Positions 25,130 to 34,805 are shown, counted from the first letter of the stretch. The stretch is 36,064 nt of DNA from Dialister micraerophilus DSM 19965 (GCF_000194985.1 NZ_GL878519.1:1104168-1140231), one strand, 5' to 3'. Program-made: numbers and translations. Notes: a model not told the origin generated them from the letters alone.

Positions 25130-26515
25130 ATGAAACAGCGTGGTAAAAGGATTCGCCCATCTGGTAAAGATTTAGTCTTTCATTTTACGATAGCGTCACT
25201 CCTGCCTGTTTTCCTGCTGGTTGTCGGACTGTTTCATGTGAAGACAATCCAGCAGATCAACTGGCAGGATTTTAACCTATCACAAGCAGATAAGATTGAC
25301 ATTCCCTATTTAATTATCAGTTTCAGTGTCGCAATTCTTATCTGCTTGCTGGTAGCGTTTGTATTCAAACGGGTTCGCTATGATACGGTTAAACAACTTT
25401 ACCACCGTCAAAAACTGGCAAAGATGATACTTGAAAACAAGTGGTATGAATCTGAACAGGTCAAAACAGAGGGTTTCTTTAAAGATAGTGCTGGTCGTAC
25501 AAAGGAAAAGATAACCTACTTCCCTAAAATGTATTATCGACTTAAAAATGGCTTGATACAGATACGGGTGGAAATCACGCTGGGAAAATATCAAGACCAA
25601 CTCTTACACTTGGAAAAGAAATTAGAGAGTGGCTTGTACTGTGAGCTGACGGATAAAGAGTTAAAGGATTCCTATGTGGAATATACTTTGCTCTATGACA
25701 CCATAGCCAGTCGTATTTCTATTGATGAAGTAGAAGCTAAAGATGGTAAACTTCGCTTAATGAAAAACGTATGGTGGGAATATGATAAGCTCCCTCATAT
25801 GTTGATTGCTGGTGGTACAGGTGGCGGTAAAACTTACTTTATACTGACACTGATTGAAGCCTTGCTTCATACAGATTCAAAACTGTATATTCTTGACCCG
25901 AAAAATGCTGACCTTGCGGACTTAGGTTCTGTGATGGCAAATGTCTACTATAGAAAAGAAGACTTGCTTTCTTGCATTGAAACATTCTATGAAGAAATGA
26001 TGAAACGTAGTGAGGAAATGAAGCAGATGAAGAACTATAAGACTGGCAAAAATTATGCTTACTTAGGTCTCCCGGCACACTTCTTAATCTTTGATGAATA
26101 CGTCGCTTTCATGGAAATGCTGGGAACAAAAGAAAACACCGCAGTTATGAATAAGCTGAAACAGATTGTCATGTTAGGTCGTCAAGCTGGCTTCTTTCTA
26201 ATACTGGCTTGTCAACGTCCAGACGCAAAATATTTAGGCGACGGAATCCGTGATCAGTTTAATTTCAGAGTGGTTTTAGGTCGTATGTCTGAAATGGGCT
26301 ATGGCATGATGTTTGGCAGTGACGTACAAAAGGATTTCTTCTTAAAGCGAATCAAAGGTCGTGGCTATGTTGATGTAGGAACAAGTGTCATATCAGAGTT
26401 TTATACTCCCCTTGTACCAAAAGGATATGATTTCTTGGAGGAAATTAAAAAGTTATCCAACAGCAGACAGTCCACGCAGGCGACGTGCGAAGCGGAAGTC
26501 GCAGGTGTGGACTGA
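25130..26515 (+). CDS. orf21: Tn916 Orf21, FtsK/SpoIIIE-type coupling ATPase
   Basis: This 461-aa membrane-bound DNA-pumping ATPase is the coupling protein that brings the nicked oriT-relaxase complex to the transfer channel (ConQ/YdcQ in ICEBs1). Two N-terminal membrane helices (about 18-36 and 60-79) are followed by the motor. Walker A is GGTGGGKTYF at about 228-237 and Walker B is FLIFDEYVAF near 319-328, with the FtsK-type arginine region ILACQRPDAKYLGDGIRDQF downstream. It starts at ATG 25130 after AGAAAGGAG. It is directly followed by the oriT region. Confidence 0.95.
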   Translation: MKQRGKRIRPSGKDLVFHFTIASLLPVFLLVVGLFHVKTIQQINWQDFNLSQADKIDIPYLIISFSVAILICLLVAFVFKRVRYDTVKQLYHRQKLAKMILENKWYESEQVKTEGFFKDSAGRTKEKITYFPKMYYRLKNGLIQIRVEITLGKYQDQLLHLEKKLESGLYCELTDKELKDSYVEYTLLYDTIASRISIDEVEAKDGKLRLMKNVWWEYDKLPHMLIAGGTGGGKTYFILTLIEALLHTDSKLYILDPKNADLADLGSVMANVYYRKEDLLSCIETFYEEMMKRSEEMKQMKNYKTGKNYAYLGLPAHFLIFDEYVAFMEMLGTKENTAVMNKLKQIVMLGRQAGFFLILACQRPDAKYLGDGIRDQFNFRVVLGRMSEMGYGMMFGSDVQKDFFLKRIKGRGYVDVGTSVISEFYTPLVPKGYDFLEEIKKLSNSRQSTQATCEAEVAGVD

Positions 26516-26554
26516 TCTTGCTGGCTGGTGTGGCAATAGCCACGCCAGCACTTA

Positions 26555-26578
26555 ACCCCCCGTATCTAACAGGGGGGT
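26555..26578. other. oriT of the Tn916-like element
   Basis: Between orf21 and orf20, where Tn916 oriT was mapped, is the inverted repeat ACCCCCC-GTATCTAACA-GGGGGGT. It has the same design as the ICEBs1 oriT repeat. A second imperfect repeat, GCTGGTGTGGC / GCCACGCCAGC (about 26524-26550), lies just upstream. Nicking is carried out by the Orf20 relaxase. Confidence 0.85.
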
Positions 26579-26648
26579 ACAAATCGACAGGAAACAGTCA
26601 AAAAAACATTAGAAAATCCTTTGGTTACAAGGGATTTACAAAATTTCA

Positions 26649-26690
26649 GCGTATGTCAAATGGGCTTTAAAAGTTGACATACGCCTTTTT
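26649..26690 (+). terminator. Inverted repeat before orf20
   Basis: GCGTATGTCAA (26649-26659) and TTGACATACGC (26674-26684) form a perfect 11-bp stem, followed by CTTTTT. It may be an attenuator between orf21 and orf20, or part of the oriT-proximal structure recognised by the relaxase. Confidence 0.6.
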
Positions 26691-26692
26691 GA

Positions 26693-27898
26693 TTGGAGGG
26701 ATTTTTACTGAATGAACAAACTTGGTTACAGCATTTAAAAGAAAAACGCTTGGCTTATGGACTATCTCAAAACCGTTTAGCTGTTGCGACTGGTATTACA
26801 AGGCAGTATCTAAGCGATATTGAAACAGGAAAAGTCAAGCCATCAGAGGATTTACAGCAGTCCCTTTGGGAAGCTCTGGAACGCTTCAATCCCGACGCTC
26901 CCCTTGAAATGCTGTTTGATTATGTAAGGATTCGCTTTCCGACAACAGACGTACAGCAGGTGGTCGAAAACATCTTACAACTGAAACTGTCCTATTTTCT
27001 TCATGAGGACTATGGTTTCTATTCTTATTCAGAGCATTATGCTTTAGGCGACATATTCGTCCTTTGCTCCCATGAACTGGACAAAGGAGTTCTGGTGGAA
27101 TTGAAAGGTCGTGGGTGCAGACAATTTGAAAGCTATCTTCTGGCACAACAAAGAAGCTGGTATGAGTTCTTTATGGACGTTTTGGTGGCTGGCGGTGTGA
27201 TGAAACGCCTTGACCTTGCCATTAACGATAAGACAGGGATTTTGAATATCCCTGTACTCACTGAAAAGTGCCAACAGGAAGAATGTATCTCCGTCTTCCG
27301 CAGTTTTAAAAGCTATCGCAGTGGCGAACTGGTACGCAAAGAGGAAAAGGAATGTATGGGAAACACCCTCTATATCGGTTCATTACAAAGTGAAGTTTAT
27401 TTCTGTATCTATGAAAAGGACTACGAGCAGTACAAGAAAAATGATATTCCCATTGAAGACGCAGAAGTAAAAAACCGTTTTGAGATTCGATTGAAAAATG
27501 AGCGTGCCTATTATGCAGTCCGTGATTTACTCGTCTATGACAATCCAGAGCATACCGCCTTTAAAATTATCAATCGGTATATCCGTTTTGTAGATAAAGA
27601 CGATTCCAAACCTCGTTCTGATTGGAAACTGAATGAAGAATGGGCTTGGTTTATTGGGAACAATCGTGAACGATTAAAACTAACCACAAAACCAGAGCCT
27701 TACTCCTTCCAAAGGACGCTGAACTGGCTATCTCATCAAGTTGCCCCGACCTTAAAGGTTGCGATTAAACTTGATGAAATCAACCAGACGCAGGTTGTAA
27801 AAGACATTCTCGACCATGCGAAACTGACAGACCGACACAAGCAGATTTTGAAGCAACAGTCAGTAAAAGAACAGGACGTGATAACAACAAAAAAATAA
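26693..27898 (+). CDS. orf20: Tn916 Orf20, MobT/NicK-type relaxase
   Basis: This 401-aa relaxase of the Rep_trans (HUH-less, RCR initiator-like) type nicks oriT and starts rolling-circle replication and transfer. An N-terminal XRE-type helix-turn-helix (GLSQNRLAVATGITRQYLSD, about 23-42) precedes the Rep_trans domain (about 80-370), whose conserved tracts include LDLAINDKTG. The start is ambiguous. The conventional TTG at 26693 lies before the ribosome site GGAGGG (26695-26700). The in-frame CTG at 26708 is spaced correctly after it, giving 396 residues. The nearby ATG is out of frame. Confidence 0.93.
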   Translation: MEGFLLNEQTWLQHLKEKRLAYGLSQNRLAVATGITRQYLSDIETGKVKPSEDLQQSLWEALERFNPDAPLEMLFDYVRIRFPTTDVQQVVENILQLKLSYFLHEDYGFYSYSEHYALGDIFVLCSHELDKGVLVELKGRGCRQFESYLLAQQRSWYEFFMDVLVAGGVMKRLDLAINDKTGILNIPVLTEKCQQEECISVFRSFKSYRSGELVRKEEKECMGNTLYIGSLQSEVYFCIYEKDYEQYKKNDIPIEDAEVKNRFEIRLKNERAYYAVRDLLVYDNPEHTAFKIINRYIRFVDKDDSKPRSDWKLNEEWAWFIGNNRERLKLTTKPEPYSFQRTLNWLSHQVAPTLKVAIKLDEINQTQVVKDILDHAKLTDRHKQILKQQSVKEQDVITTKK

Positions 27899-27940
27899 CT
27901 CAAATACAAATTCATTGAATATAGAGAGGAGAACATTTTT

Positions 27941-28162
27941 ATGAATTTTGGACAAAACCTTTATAACTGGTTTCTATCAAACGCTCAATCACTGGTGCTT
28001 TTAGCAATCGTTGTGATTGGCTTGTATCTTGGCTTCAAGCGTGAGTTTAGTAAACTGATTGGCTTTCTCATCATTGCGATTATTGCGGTGGGCTTGGTGT
28101 TCAACGCTGCTGGAGTAAAAGACATTTTATTAGAGCTATTTAATCGCATTATCGGTGCTTAA
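27941..28162 (+). CDS. orf19: Tn916 Orf19, small membrane protein (TcpD-like)
   Basis: This 73-aa protein is almost entirely two hydrophobic helices (about 17-34 and 39-58) separated by a basic turn (GFKREFSK). It corresponds to Orf19 of Tn916 and to small TcpD-type subunits of Firmicutes type IV secretion machines. AGAGAGGAG precedes the ATG. A channel-component role is inferred from homologous systems. Confidence 0.9.
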   Translation: MNFGQNLYNWFLSNAQSLVLLAIVVIGLYLGFKREFSKLIGFLIIAIIAVGLVFNAAGVKDILLELFNRIIGA

Positions 28163-28278
28163 ATTAAACCGTTATTTTGTGGAATATAAGTGGTTTTCTT
28201 ATGTTCCGCAAAAGAATGGTACACCAAACGAAGTGCGGTAGGGATTTTTGAATCTCTACAAAGAAAGGACGTGAACAC
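28163..28278 (+). other. Structured intergenic region (candidate single-strand origin)
   Basis: The segment holds a long imperfect hairpin, TTTTGTGGAATATAAG against CTTATGTTCCGCAAAAG (about 28173-28211). A shorter one (TAGGGATTTTTGAATCTCTA) follows before orf18. ICEs of this group replicate by rolling circle and need a single-strand origin. This non-coding, hairpin-rich gap downstream of the relaxase is a reasonable candidate, but an attenuator is equally possible. Confidence 0.4.
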
Positions 28279-28776
28279 ATGGACGATATGCAAGTCTATA
28301 TTGCCAACTTAGGTAAATACAATGAAGGAGAATTAGTCGGTGCTTGGTTTACCTTTCCCATTGATTTTGAAGAAGTCAAAGAGAAAATCGGCTTGAATGA
28401 TGAATACGAGGAATACGCCATTCACGATTATGAGTTACCCTTTACGGTTGACGAATACACTTCTATTGGCGAACTCAATCGCCTATGGGAAATGGTATCG
28501 GAGTTGCCAGAGGAACTACAATCCGAGCTATCTGCTCTGCTCACTCATTTTTCAAGTATTGAGGAACTAAGCGAATATCAAGAGGATATTATCATTCACT
28601 CGGATTGTGATGATATGGCAGATGTCGCACGTTACTACATTGAAGAAACTGGAGTATTGGGCGAAGTGCCAACCAGTCTTCAAAACTATATTGATTACGA
28701 ATCCTATGGTCGTGATTTAGAAATTTCGGGAACTTTTATCACAACCAATTATGGGATTTTTGAAATCGTCTATTGA
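28279..28776 (+). CDS. ardA: Tn916 Orf18, ArdA antirestriction protein
   Basis: This 165-aa, strongly acidic protein mimics the shape and charge of bent B-form DNA and blocks type I restriction enzymes, protecting the ICE as it enters a new host. Asp/Glu clusters run through the protein (DFEEVKEKIGLNDEYEEYAI; VDEYTSIGEL; SDCDDMADVA). It matches the three-domain elongated ArdA architecture known from the Tn916 protein structure. The ATG at 28279 follows AGAAAGGACG. It is intact and of full family length. Confidence 0.96.
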   Translation: MDDMQVYIANLGKYNEGELVGAWFTFPIDFEEVKEKIGLNDEYEEYAIHDYELPFTVDEYTSIGELNRLWEMVSELPEELQSELSALLTHFSSIEELSEYQEDIIIHSDCDDMADVARYYIEETGVLGEVPTSLQNYIDYESYGRDLEISGTFITTNYGIFEIVY

Positions 28777-28789
28777 AAGGATTGATTCT

Positions 28790-29182
28790 ATGAAGAAAAT
28801 ACGAAGCTATACCAGTATTTGGTCTGTTGAGAAAGTGCTGTACTCCATCAACGATTTTAGACTTCCGTTTCCCATAACCTTTACGCAAATGACGTGGTTT
28901 GTCGTGTCACTGTTTGCGGTTATGATACTTGGCAACTTGCCACCTCTTTCCATGATTGAGGGAGCATTTCTCAAATATTTTGGAATTCCTGTGGCTTTCA
29001 CATGGTTTATGTCTACAAAAACCTTTGATGGTAAAAAGCCTTATGGATTTTTGAAGTCTGTCATTGCTTATGCACTGCGACCAAAGCTGACCTATGCAGG
29101 GAAAAAAGTAACCCTTGGCAGAAACCAGCCACAAGAAGCCATTACGACAGTTAGGAGTGAATTTTATGGCATATCCAATTAA
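28790..29182 (+). CDS. orf17: Tn916 Orf17, TcpE-family channel protein
   Basis: This 130-aa membrane protein has two hydrophobic helices (about 32-50 and 58-75) and a basic C-terminal tail. It resembles TcpE/ConD, an inner-membrane component of Gram-positive conjugation machines. The frame is open from 28751, overlapping ardA, but ATG 28790 with GAAAGG upstream gives the usual Orf17 N-terminus MKKIRSYTSIWSVEKV. Its 3' end overlaps the start of orf16 by 17 bases. Confidence 0.9.
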   Translation: MKKIRSYTSIWSVEKVLYSINDFRLPFPITFTQMTWFVVSLFAVMILGNLPPLSMIEGAFLKYFGIPVAFTWFMSTKTFDGKKPYGFLKSVIAYALRPKLTYAGKKVTLGRNQPQEAITTVRSEFYGISN

Positions 29183-31613
29183 ATACATTGAAAATAATCT
29201 GGTCTGGAATAAAGATGGCGAATGTTACGCCTATTATGAGCTTATTCCTTACAATTACTCATTCCTAAGTCCAGAACAGAAAATACAAGTGCATGATTCT
29301 TTCAGACAGCTTATCGCACAAAATCGTGATGGCAAGATTCATGCTCTACAAATCAGTACAGAATCCAGCATACGTTCTGCACAAGAACGTTCCAAAGAGG
29401 AAGTAACTGGCAAACTCAAAGTAATTGCCTATGACAAAATCGACCAACAGACAGACGCTTTAATATCCATGATTGGCGAAAATCAAGTGGACTACCGCTT
29501 CTTTATCGGCTTTAAGTTGCTTCTCAACGATCAAGAGTTTTCTATGAAAAGTCTTACCGTTGAAGCCAAAAATGCTTTGTCTGATTTTGTCTATGATGTG
29601 AACCATAAGCTAATGGGCGATTTTGTCAGCATGAGTAATGATGAAATCCTGCGTTTTCAGAAGATGGAAAAGCTCTTGGAAAATAAAATCTCTCGTCGTT
29701 TCAAAATCCGTAGACTGGATAAGGACGACTTCGGCTATCTGATTGAACATCTTTATGGACAGACAGGTACAGCTTATGAAGATTATGAGTACCATCTATC
29801 AAAGAAGAAGCTGGATAATGAAACGCTGATTAAATATTATGACCTTATTAAACCGACCCGTTGTTTGGTGGAAGAAAAACAGCGATACCTAAAAATTCAA
29901 CAGGAAGACGAAACCGTCTATGTGGCGTACTTTACCATCAACAGCATTGTCGGCGAATTGGACTTTCCGTCCTCTGAAATCTTCTACTACCAGCAACAGC
30001 AATTTACATTCCCGATTGATACTTCTATGAATGTGGAAATCGTGGCAAACCGTAAAGCACTAAGCACCGTTCGTAATAAAAAGAAAGAACTAAAAGACCT
30101 AGATAACCACGCATGGCAAAGTGATAACGAAACCAGCTCTAATGTGGCGGAAGCTCTGGAAAGTGTCAATGAGCTGGAAAATAATTTAGACCAAAGCAAG
30201 GAATCCATGTATAAGCTCTCTTATGTGGTGCGTGTTTCCGCAAATGACTTGGACGAATTGAAACGTCGTTGTAATGAAGTGAAAGATTTTTATGACGATT
30301 TAAGTGTCAAGTTGGTACGACCATTTGGAGATATGCTGGGCTTACATGAAGAATTTTTACCATCAAGCAAGCGTTATATGAATGACTATATTCAGTATGT
30401 AACCTCTGATTTCTTAGCTGGACTTGGTTTCGGTGCTACTCAAATGCTTGGCGAAAATGAGGGTATTTATGTTGGCTATAGCTTAGATACAGGACGCAAT
30501 GTCTACCTCAAACCTGCTCTTGCCAGTCAAGGGGTTAAGGGTTCAGTAACCAATGCATTAGCGTCTGCCTTTGTAGGTTCGCTAGGCGGTGGAAAATCCT
30601 TTGCGAATAACCTTATCGTCTATTATGCAGTGCTTTATGGGGCACAAGCAGTGATTGTTGACCCGAAAGCGGAACGTGGCAGATGGAAAGAAACCTTGCC
30701 AGAAATCGCTCACGAAATTAATATTGTCAATCTGACTTCTGATGAGAAAAATAAAGGCTTACTTGACCCTTACGTGATTATGAAAAATCCCAAAGATTCT
30801 GAATCACTGGCAATCGACATTTTGACGTTCCTTACGGGGATTTCATCACGAGATTCTGACCGTTTCCCTGTTCTACGAAAAGCCATTCGTGCTGTAACTA
30901 ATAGTGAAGTGCGAGGTCTTCTGAAAGTGATTGAGGAATTACGGGTTGAGGGAACTCAAATAAGCACCAGCATAGCCGACCATATCGAAAGTTTTACAGA
31001 CTATGACTTTGCACATCTGCTCTTTAGTGATGGATATGTGGAGCAGTCTATCAGTCTTGAAAAACAACTGAACATCATACAGGTTGCCGACTTGGTACTT
31101 CCCGATAAAGAAACCTCCTTTGAGGAATATACCACAATGGAGTTACTATCGGTGGCAATGCTGATTGTCATTAGTACCTTTGCGTTAGACTTTATCCATA
31201 CAGACAGAAGCATTTTTAAAATTGTTGACTTAGACGAAGCGTGGAGCTTCTTACAGGTGGCACAAGGTAAAACACTGTCTATGAAACTGGTTCGTGCTGG
31301 ACGTGCTATGAACGCTGGGGTATATTTCGTGACCCAGAATACAGATGACCTTTTAGATGAAAAGCTGAAAAATAATCTTGGTTTGAAATTTGCGTTCCGC
31401 TCTACTGACCTTAACGAGATTAAAAAGACCCTTGCCTTTTTCGGCGTTGACCCAGAGGACGAAAATAATCAGAAGCGATTGCGTGATTTGGAAAATGGAC
31501 AGTGCCTTATCAGTGATTTATATGGTCGTGTCGGTGTGATACAGTTCCACCCTGTATTTGAAGAACTGCTCCATGCCTTTGATACCAGACCGCCTGTGCG
31601 AAAAGAGGTGTAA
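29166..31613 (+). CDS. orf16: Tn916 Orf16, VirB4-like ATPase (ConE family)
   Basis: This 815-aa conjugation ATPase of the VirB4/TraU class powers assembly or substrate movement of the type IV secretion system at the cytoplasmic face. The N-terminal half mediates partner contacts. The motor carries Walker A SLGGGKSF (about 474-481) and Walker B KIVDLDEAWSFL (about 686-697), followed by FVTQNTDDLL. The frame is open 17 codons further upstream, but ATG 29166 (AGGAGTG upstream) matches the known Orf16 start and length. The overlap with orf17 indicates translational coupling. Confidence 0.95.
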   Translation: MAYPIKYIENNLVWNKDGECYAYYELIPYNYSFLSPEQKIQVHDSFRQLIAQNRDGKIHALQISTESSIRSAQERSKEEVTGKLKVIAYDKIDQQTDALISMIGENQVDYRFFIGFKLLLNDQEFSMKSLTVEAKNALSDFVYDVNHKLMGDFVSMSNDEILRFQKMEKLLENKISRRFKIRRLDKDDFGYLIEHLYGQTGTAYEDYEYHLSKKKLDNETLIKYYDLIKPTRCLVEEKQRYLKIQQEDETVYVAYFTINSIVGELDFPSSEIFYYQQQQFTFPIDTSMNVEIVANRKALSTVRNKKKELKDLDNHAWQSDNETSSNVAEALESVNELENNLDQSKESMYKLSYVVRVSANDLDELKRRCNEVKDFYDDLSVKLVRPFGDMLGLHEEFLPSSKRYMNDYIQYVTSDFLAGLGFGATQMLGENEGIYVGYSLDTGRNVYLKPALASQGVKGSVTNALASAFVGSLGGGKSFANNLIVYYAVLYGAQAVIVDPKAERGRWKETLPEIAHEINIVNLTSDEKNKGLLDPYVIMKNPKDSESLAIDILTFLTGISSRDSDRFPVLRKAIRAVTNSEVRGLLKVIEELRVEGTQISTSIADHIESFTDYDFAHLLFSDGYVEQSISLEKQLNIIQVADLVLPDKETSFEEYTTMELLSVAMLIVISTFALDFIHTDRSIFKIVDLDEAWSFLQVAQGKTLSMKLVRAGRAMNAGVYFVTQNTDDLLDEKLKNNLGLKFAFRSTDLNEIKKTLAFFGVDPEDENNQKRLRDLENGQCLISDLYGRVGVIQFHPVFEELLHAFDTRPPVRKEV

Positions 31614-31615
31614 AT

Positions 31616-33793
31616 GTGAAACCATCAATATTAAACAGAATAAAATCAAACTGGACGCTGAAGCGTCTAGGTAAAGTGGCAATGACAGTGGCTTTCACAC
31701 TTGTGATTGCCATTTTTCTTTTAGCCATGATGGGAACAGTGGTTCAAGCTGCGGGCTTGGTAGATGATACAATCAATGTGGCAAATGAGTACAGCCGATA
31801 CCCACTTGAAAACTATCAACTGGATTTTTATGTTGATAATAGCTGGGGCTGGCTACCGTGGAACTGGTCGGACGGAATTGGAAAACAAGTCATGTATGGC
31901 TTATATGCCATTACCAATTTTATTTGGACAATCAGTCTTTATGTTTCCAATGCGACTGGCTACTTAGTTCAAGAAGCCTATTCCCTTGACTTCATTTCTG
32001 CTACAGCAGATTCCATTGGCAAGAATATGCAGACCCTTGCAGGAGTTACGCCTAGCGGACTATCAACAGAGGGATTCTATGTTGGATTCCTCTTACTCTT
32101 GATTTTGGTTCTTGGGGTTTATGTTGCCTATACAGGACTGATAAAAAGAGAAACTACAAAAGCGATTCATGCCATTGTGAACTTTGTCATGGTATTTATC
32201 CTATCAGCTTCCTTTATTGCCTACGCTCCCGACTACATTAAAAAAATCAATGATTTTTCATCAGACATCAGTCAAGCCAGCTTATCACTTGGCACAAAAA
32301 TTGTCATGCCCCATTCCGATAGTCAAGGCAAGGACAGTGTGGACTTGATACGTGACAGCCTATTTTCCATACAGGTTCAACAACCGTGGCTACTGCTTCA
32401 ATACAACAGTTCAGACATTGAAAGTATTGGTGCTGACCGTGTGGAAAGTCTACTTTCAACCAGTCCAGACAGTAATAATGGAGAAGACAGAGAAAAAATT
32501 GTAGCAGAAGAAATCGAAGACAGAAACAATGTGAACATGACGATTACAAAAACTATTAACCGCTTGGGTACAGTCTTCTTTCTCTTTGTATTCAATATCG
32601 GGATTTCTATATTCGTATTCCTACTAACAGGAATCATGATTTTCTCGCAGGTGCTTTTTATCATCTATGCTATGTTTCTGCCTGTGAGCTTTATTTTAAG
32701 TATGATTCCATCTTTTGATGGTATGTCGAAACGAGCCATTACTAAACTCTTTAATACCATTTTGACACGAGCTGGAATCACGCTGATTATTACGACAGCC
32801 TTTAGTATTTCAACCATGCTCTATACCTTATCGGCTGGTTATCCGTTCTTTTTGATTGCCTTTCTACAGATTGTGACCTTTGCAGGAATCTACTTCAAAC
32901 TGGGCGATTTAATGAGTATGTTTTCGCTTCAAAGCAACGATTCTCAAAGTGTGGGAAGTCGTGTGATGAGAAAACCTCGTATGCTTATGCACGCTCATAT
33001 GCACCGCCTACAGCGTAAACTTGGACGCTCCATGACAGCTTTAGGTGCTGGCTCTGCCATTGCCAGTGCTACAGGAAAACAAGGACAGTCGGGTAGTTCT
33101 GGTAGGACACAAGCAGATCACACCCGTCCAGACGGACAGGAAAAATCAACACTTGGAAAACGTATCGGACAAACAATCGGAGCAGTTGCTGATACCAAAG
33201 ATAAAATCGTTGATTCTGCTGGTAATCTCAAAGAACAGGTTAAGGATATTCCGACCAATGCAAGATATGCAGTGTATCAAGGAAAATCCAAAGCAAAAGA
33301 AAATGTTCGTGACCTAACTTCCAGTATTTCTCAAACCAGAGCAGACAGAGCCAGCGGACGCAAGGAACAGCAGGAACAAAGACGCAAAACCATTGCAGAG
33401 CGTCGCTCTGAAATGGAACAGGTCAAACAGAAAAAACAGCCAGCTTCTTCCGTTCATGAAAGACCAGCTACTAAGCAAGAACAATCTCATGATGGACAGA
33501 CCGCAAAACAATCTTCTGTTCAGGCTTTACGCATGGAATCTCAACAAGCCAAACAGGAGCGTCCAGCAGTTAAGTCCGATTCTTCAAGTTTAAAAGCGGA
33601 ACGTCAAAACCGTACTACACAAGAAAGAACAGTTCAAAAGCCAGCAACTTCAACTACACCAGCAGACAGAGCTTCACAACGTCCAGTCACAAAAGAGCGT
33701 CCGTCTACTGTTCAAAGAGTTCAAAGTCAAAACCTTAGAAATAGACCACCAATAAAATCCGCCACTATCAAGAAAGGCAGTAAGAAACCATGA
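31616..33793 (+). CDS. orf15: Tn916 Orf15, polytopic channel protein (ConG/VirB6-like)
   Basis: This 725-aa membrane protein forms the core translocation channel (ConG/TcpH-like, VirB6 class). A first helix near 20-40 is followed by a periplasmic-type segment, then clusters of hydrophobic helices at about 160-200, 310-360 and 380-420. The last 270 residues are a long Gln/Lys/Arg/Ser-rich disordered tail with repeated EQ/KQ motifs (EQQEQRRKTIAERRSEMEQV). Translation starts at GTG 31616 after AGAGGTG; an ATG two bases earlier is out of frame. Its stop overlaps the start of orf14 by four bases. Confidence 0.92.
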   Translation: MKPSILNRIKSNWTLKRLGKVAMTVAFTLVIAIFLLAMMGTVVQAAGLVDDTINVANEYSRYPLENYQLDFYVDNSWGWLPWNWSDGIGKQVMYGLYAITNFIWTISLYVSNATGYLVQEAYSLDFISATADSIGKNMQTLAGVTPSGLSTEGFYVGFLLLLILVLGVYVAYTGLIKRETTKAIHAIVNFVMVFILSASFIAYAPDYIKKINDFSSDISQASLSLGTKIVMPHSDSQGKDSVDLIRDSLFSIQVQQPWLLLQYNSSDIESIGADRVESLLSTSPDSNNGEDREKIVAEEIEDRNNVNMTITKTINRLGTVFFLFVFNIGISIFVFLLTGIMIFSQVLFIIYAMFLPVSFILSMIPSFDGMSKRAITKLFNTILTRAGITLIITTAFSISTMLYTLSAGYPFFLIAFLQIVTFAGIYFKLGDLMSMFSLQSNDSQSVGSRVMRKPRMLMHAHMHRLQRKLGRSMTALGAGSAIASATGKQGQSGSSGRTQADHTRPDGQEKSTLGKRIGQTIGAVADTKDKIVDSAGNLKEQVKDIPTNARYAVYQGKSKAKENVRDLTSSISQTRADRASGRKEQQEQRRKTIAERRSEMEQVKQKKQPASSVHERPATKQEQSHDGQTAKQSSVQALRMESQQAKQERPAVKSDSSSLKAERQNRTTQERTVQKPATSTTPADRASQRPVTKERPSTVQRVQSQNLRNRPPIKSATIKKGSKKP

Positions 33794-34791
33794 AACTGAA
33801 AGCTTTAGTGATTGGTGGTTCTGGGCTATTCTTGATGGTCTTCTCACTACTTCTGTTTGTTGCCATTTTATTTTCAGATGAACAAGATGGCGGTTTTTCA
33901 AACATTCACTATGGCGGTGTGAATGTTTCCGCAGAAGTGCTGGCTCATAAGCCTATGGTAGAAAAATACGCTAGAGAATATGGCATTGAAGAATACGTCA
34001 ATGTACTGCTTGCTATTATACAGGTGGAATCGGGCGGTACTGCCGAAGATGTTATGCAGTCCTCGGAATCCCTTGGTCTACCACCCAATTCATTGAGTAC
34101 AGAAGAATCCATCAAGCAAGGTGTGAAGTATTTCAGTGAATTATTAGCCAGTAGAGATAGGCTCGGTGTGGATTTGGAATCGGTTATCCAGTCCTACAAT
34201 TATGGCGGTGGCTTCTTAGGGTATGTGGCTAATCGTGGAAACAAATATACCTTTGAACTGGCTCAAAGTTTCTCTAAGGAATATTCAGATGGCGAAAAAG
34301 TGTCCTATCCCAATCCAATAGCCATACCCATCAATGGGGGCTGGCGATATAACTATGGCAATATGTTTTATGTTCAGCTTGTTACGCAGTATCTTGTCAC
34401 AACTCAATTTAATGATAATACGGTACAAGCCATCATGAACGAAGCACTGAAATATGAGGGTTGGAAGTATGTCTATGGCGGAGCTTCCCCGACTACTTCA
34501 TTTGATTGTAGCGGACTGACACAATGGACGTATGGCAAAGCTGGGATTAAATTACCACGAACCGCACAACAACAATATGATGTGACCCAACATATCCCAC
34601 TATCCGAAGCAAAAGCCGGCGATTTGGTTTTCTTTCATTCTACCTATAACGCTGGCTCTTATATTACTCATGTTGGGATATACCTTGGCAATAACCGTAT
34701 GTTTCATGCAGGCGACCCAATCGGTTATGCCGACTTAACAAGCCCCTACTGGCAACAGCATTTAGTGGGAGCAGGACGAATCAAACAATGA
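33790..34791 (+). CDS. orf14: Tn916 Orf14, bifunctional cell-wall hydrolase
   Basis: This 333-aa membrane-anchored hydrolase opens peptidoglycan for the conjugation channel. An N-terminal anchor helix (about 8-28) is followed by a lysozyme-like domain with catalytic glutamate in IIQVESGG (E80). The C-terminal NlpC/P60 endopeptidase domain has its triad in FDCSGLTQW (C240), THVGIYLG (H294) and FHAGD (H306). It is homologous to CwlT of ICEBs1. It overlaps orf15 by the ATGA tetranucleotide. All catalytic residues are intact. Confidence 0.95.
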   Translation: MKLKALVIGGSGLFLMVFSLLLFVAILFSDEQDGGFSNIHYGGVNVSAEVLAHKPMVEKYAREYGIEEYVNVLLAIIQVESGGTAEDVMQSSESLGLPPNSLSTEESIKQGVKYFSELLASRDRLGVDLESVIQSYNYGGGFLGYVANRGNKYTFELAQSFSKEYSDGEKVSYPNPIAIPINGGWRYNYGNMFYVQLVTQYLVTTQFNDNTVQAIMNEALKYEGWKYVYGGASPTTSFDCSGLTQWTYGKAGIKLPRTAQQQYDVTQHIPLSEAKAGDLVFFHSTYNAGSYITHVGIYLGNNRMFHAGDPIGYADLTSPYWQQHLVGAGRIKQ

Positions 34792-34805
34792 GAAAGGAAG
34801 ATTTA

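Noticed and set aside
33045-33593. Plus-strand frames inside the orf15 tail
   Set aside because: Alternative frames of a low-complexity Gln/Lys-rich region without ribosome sites.
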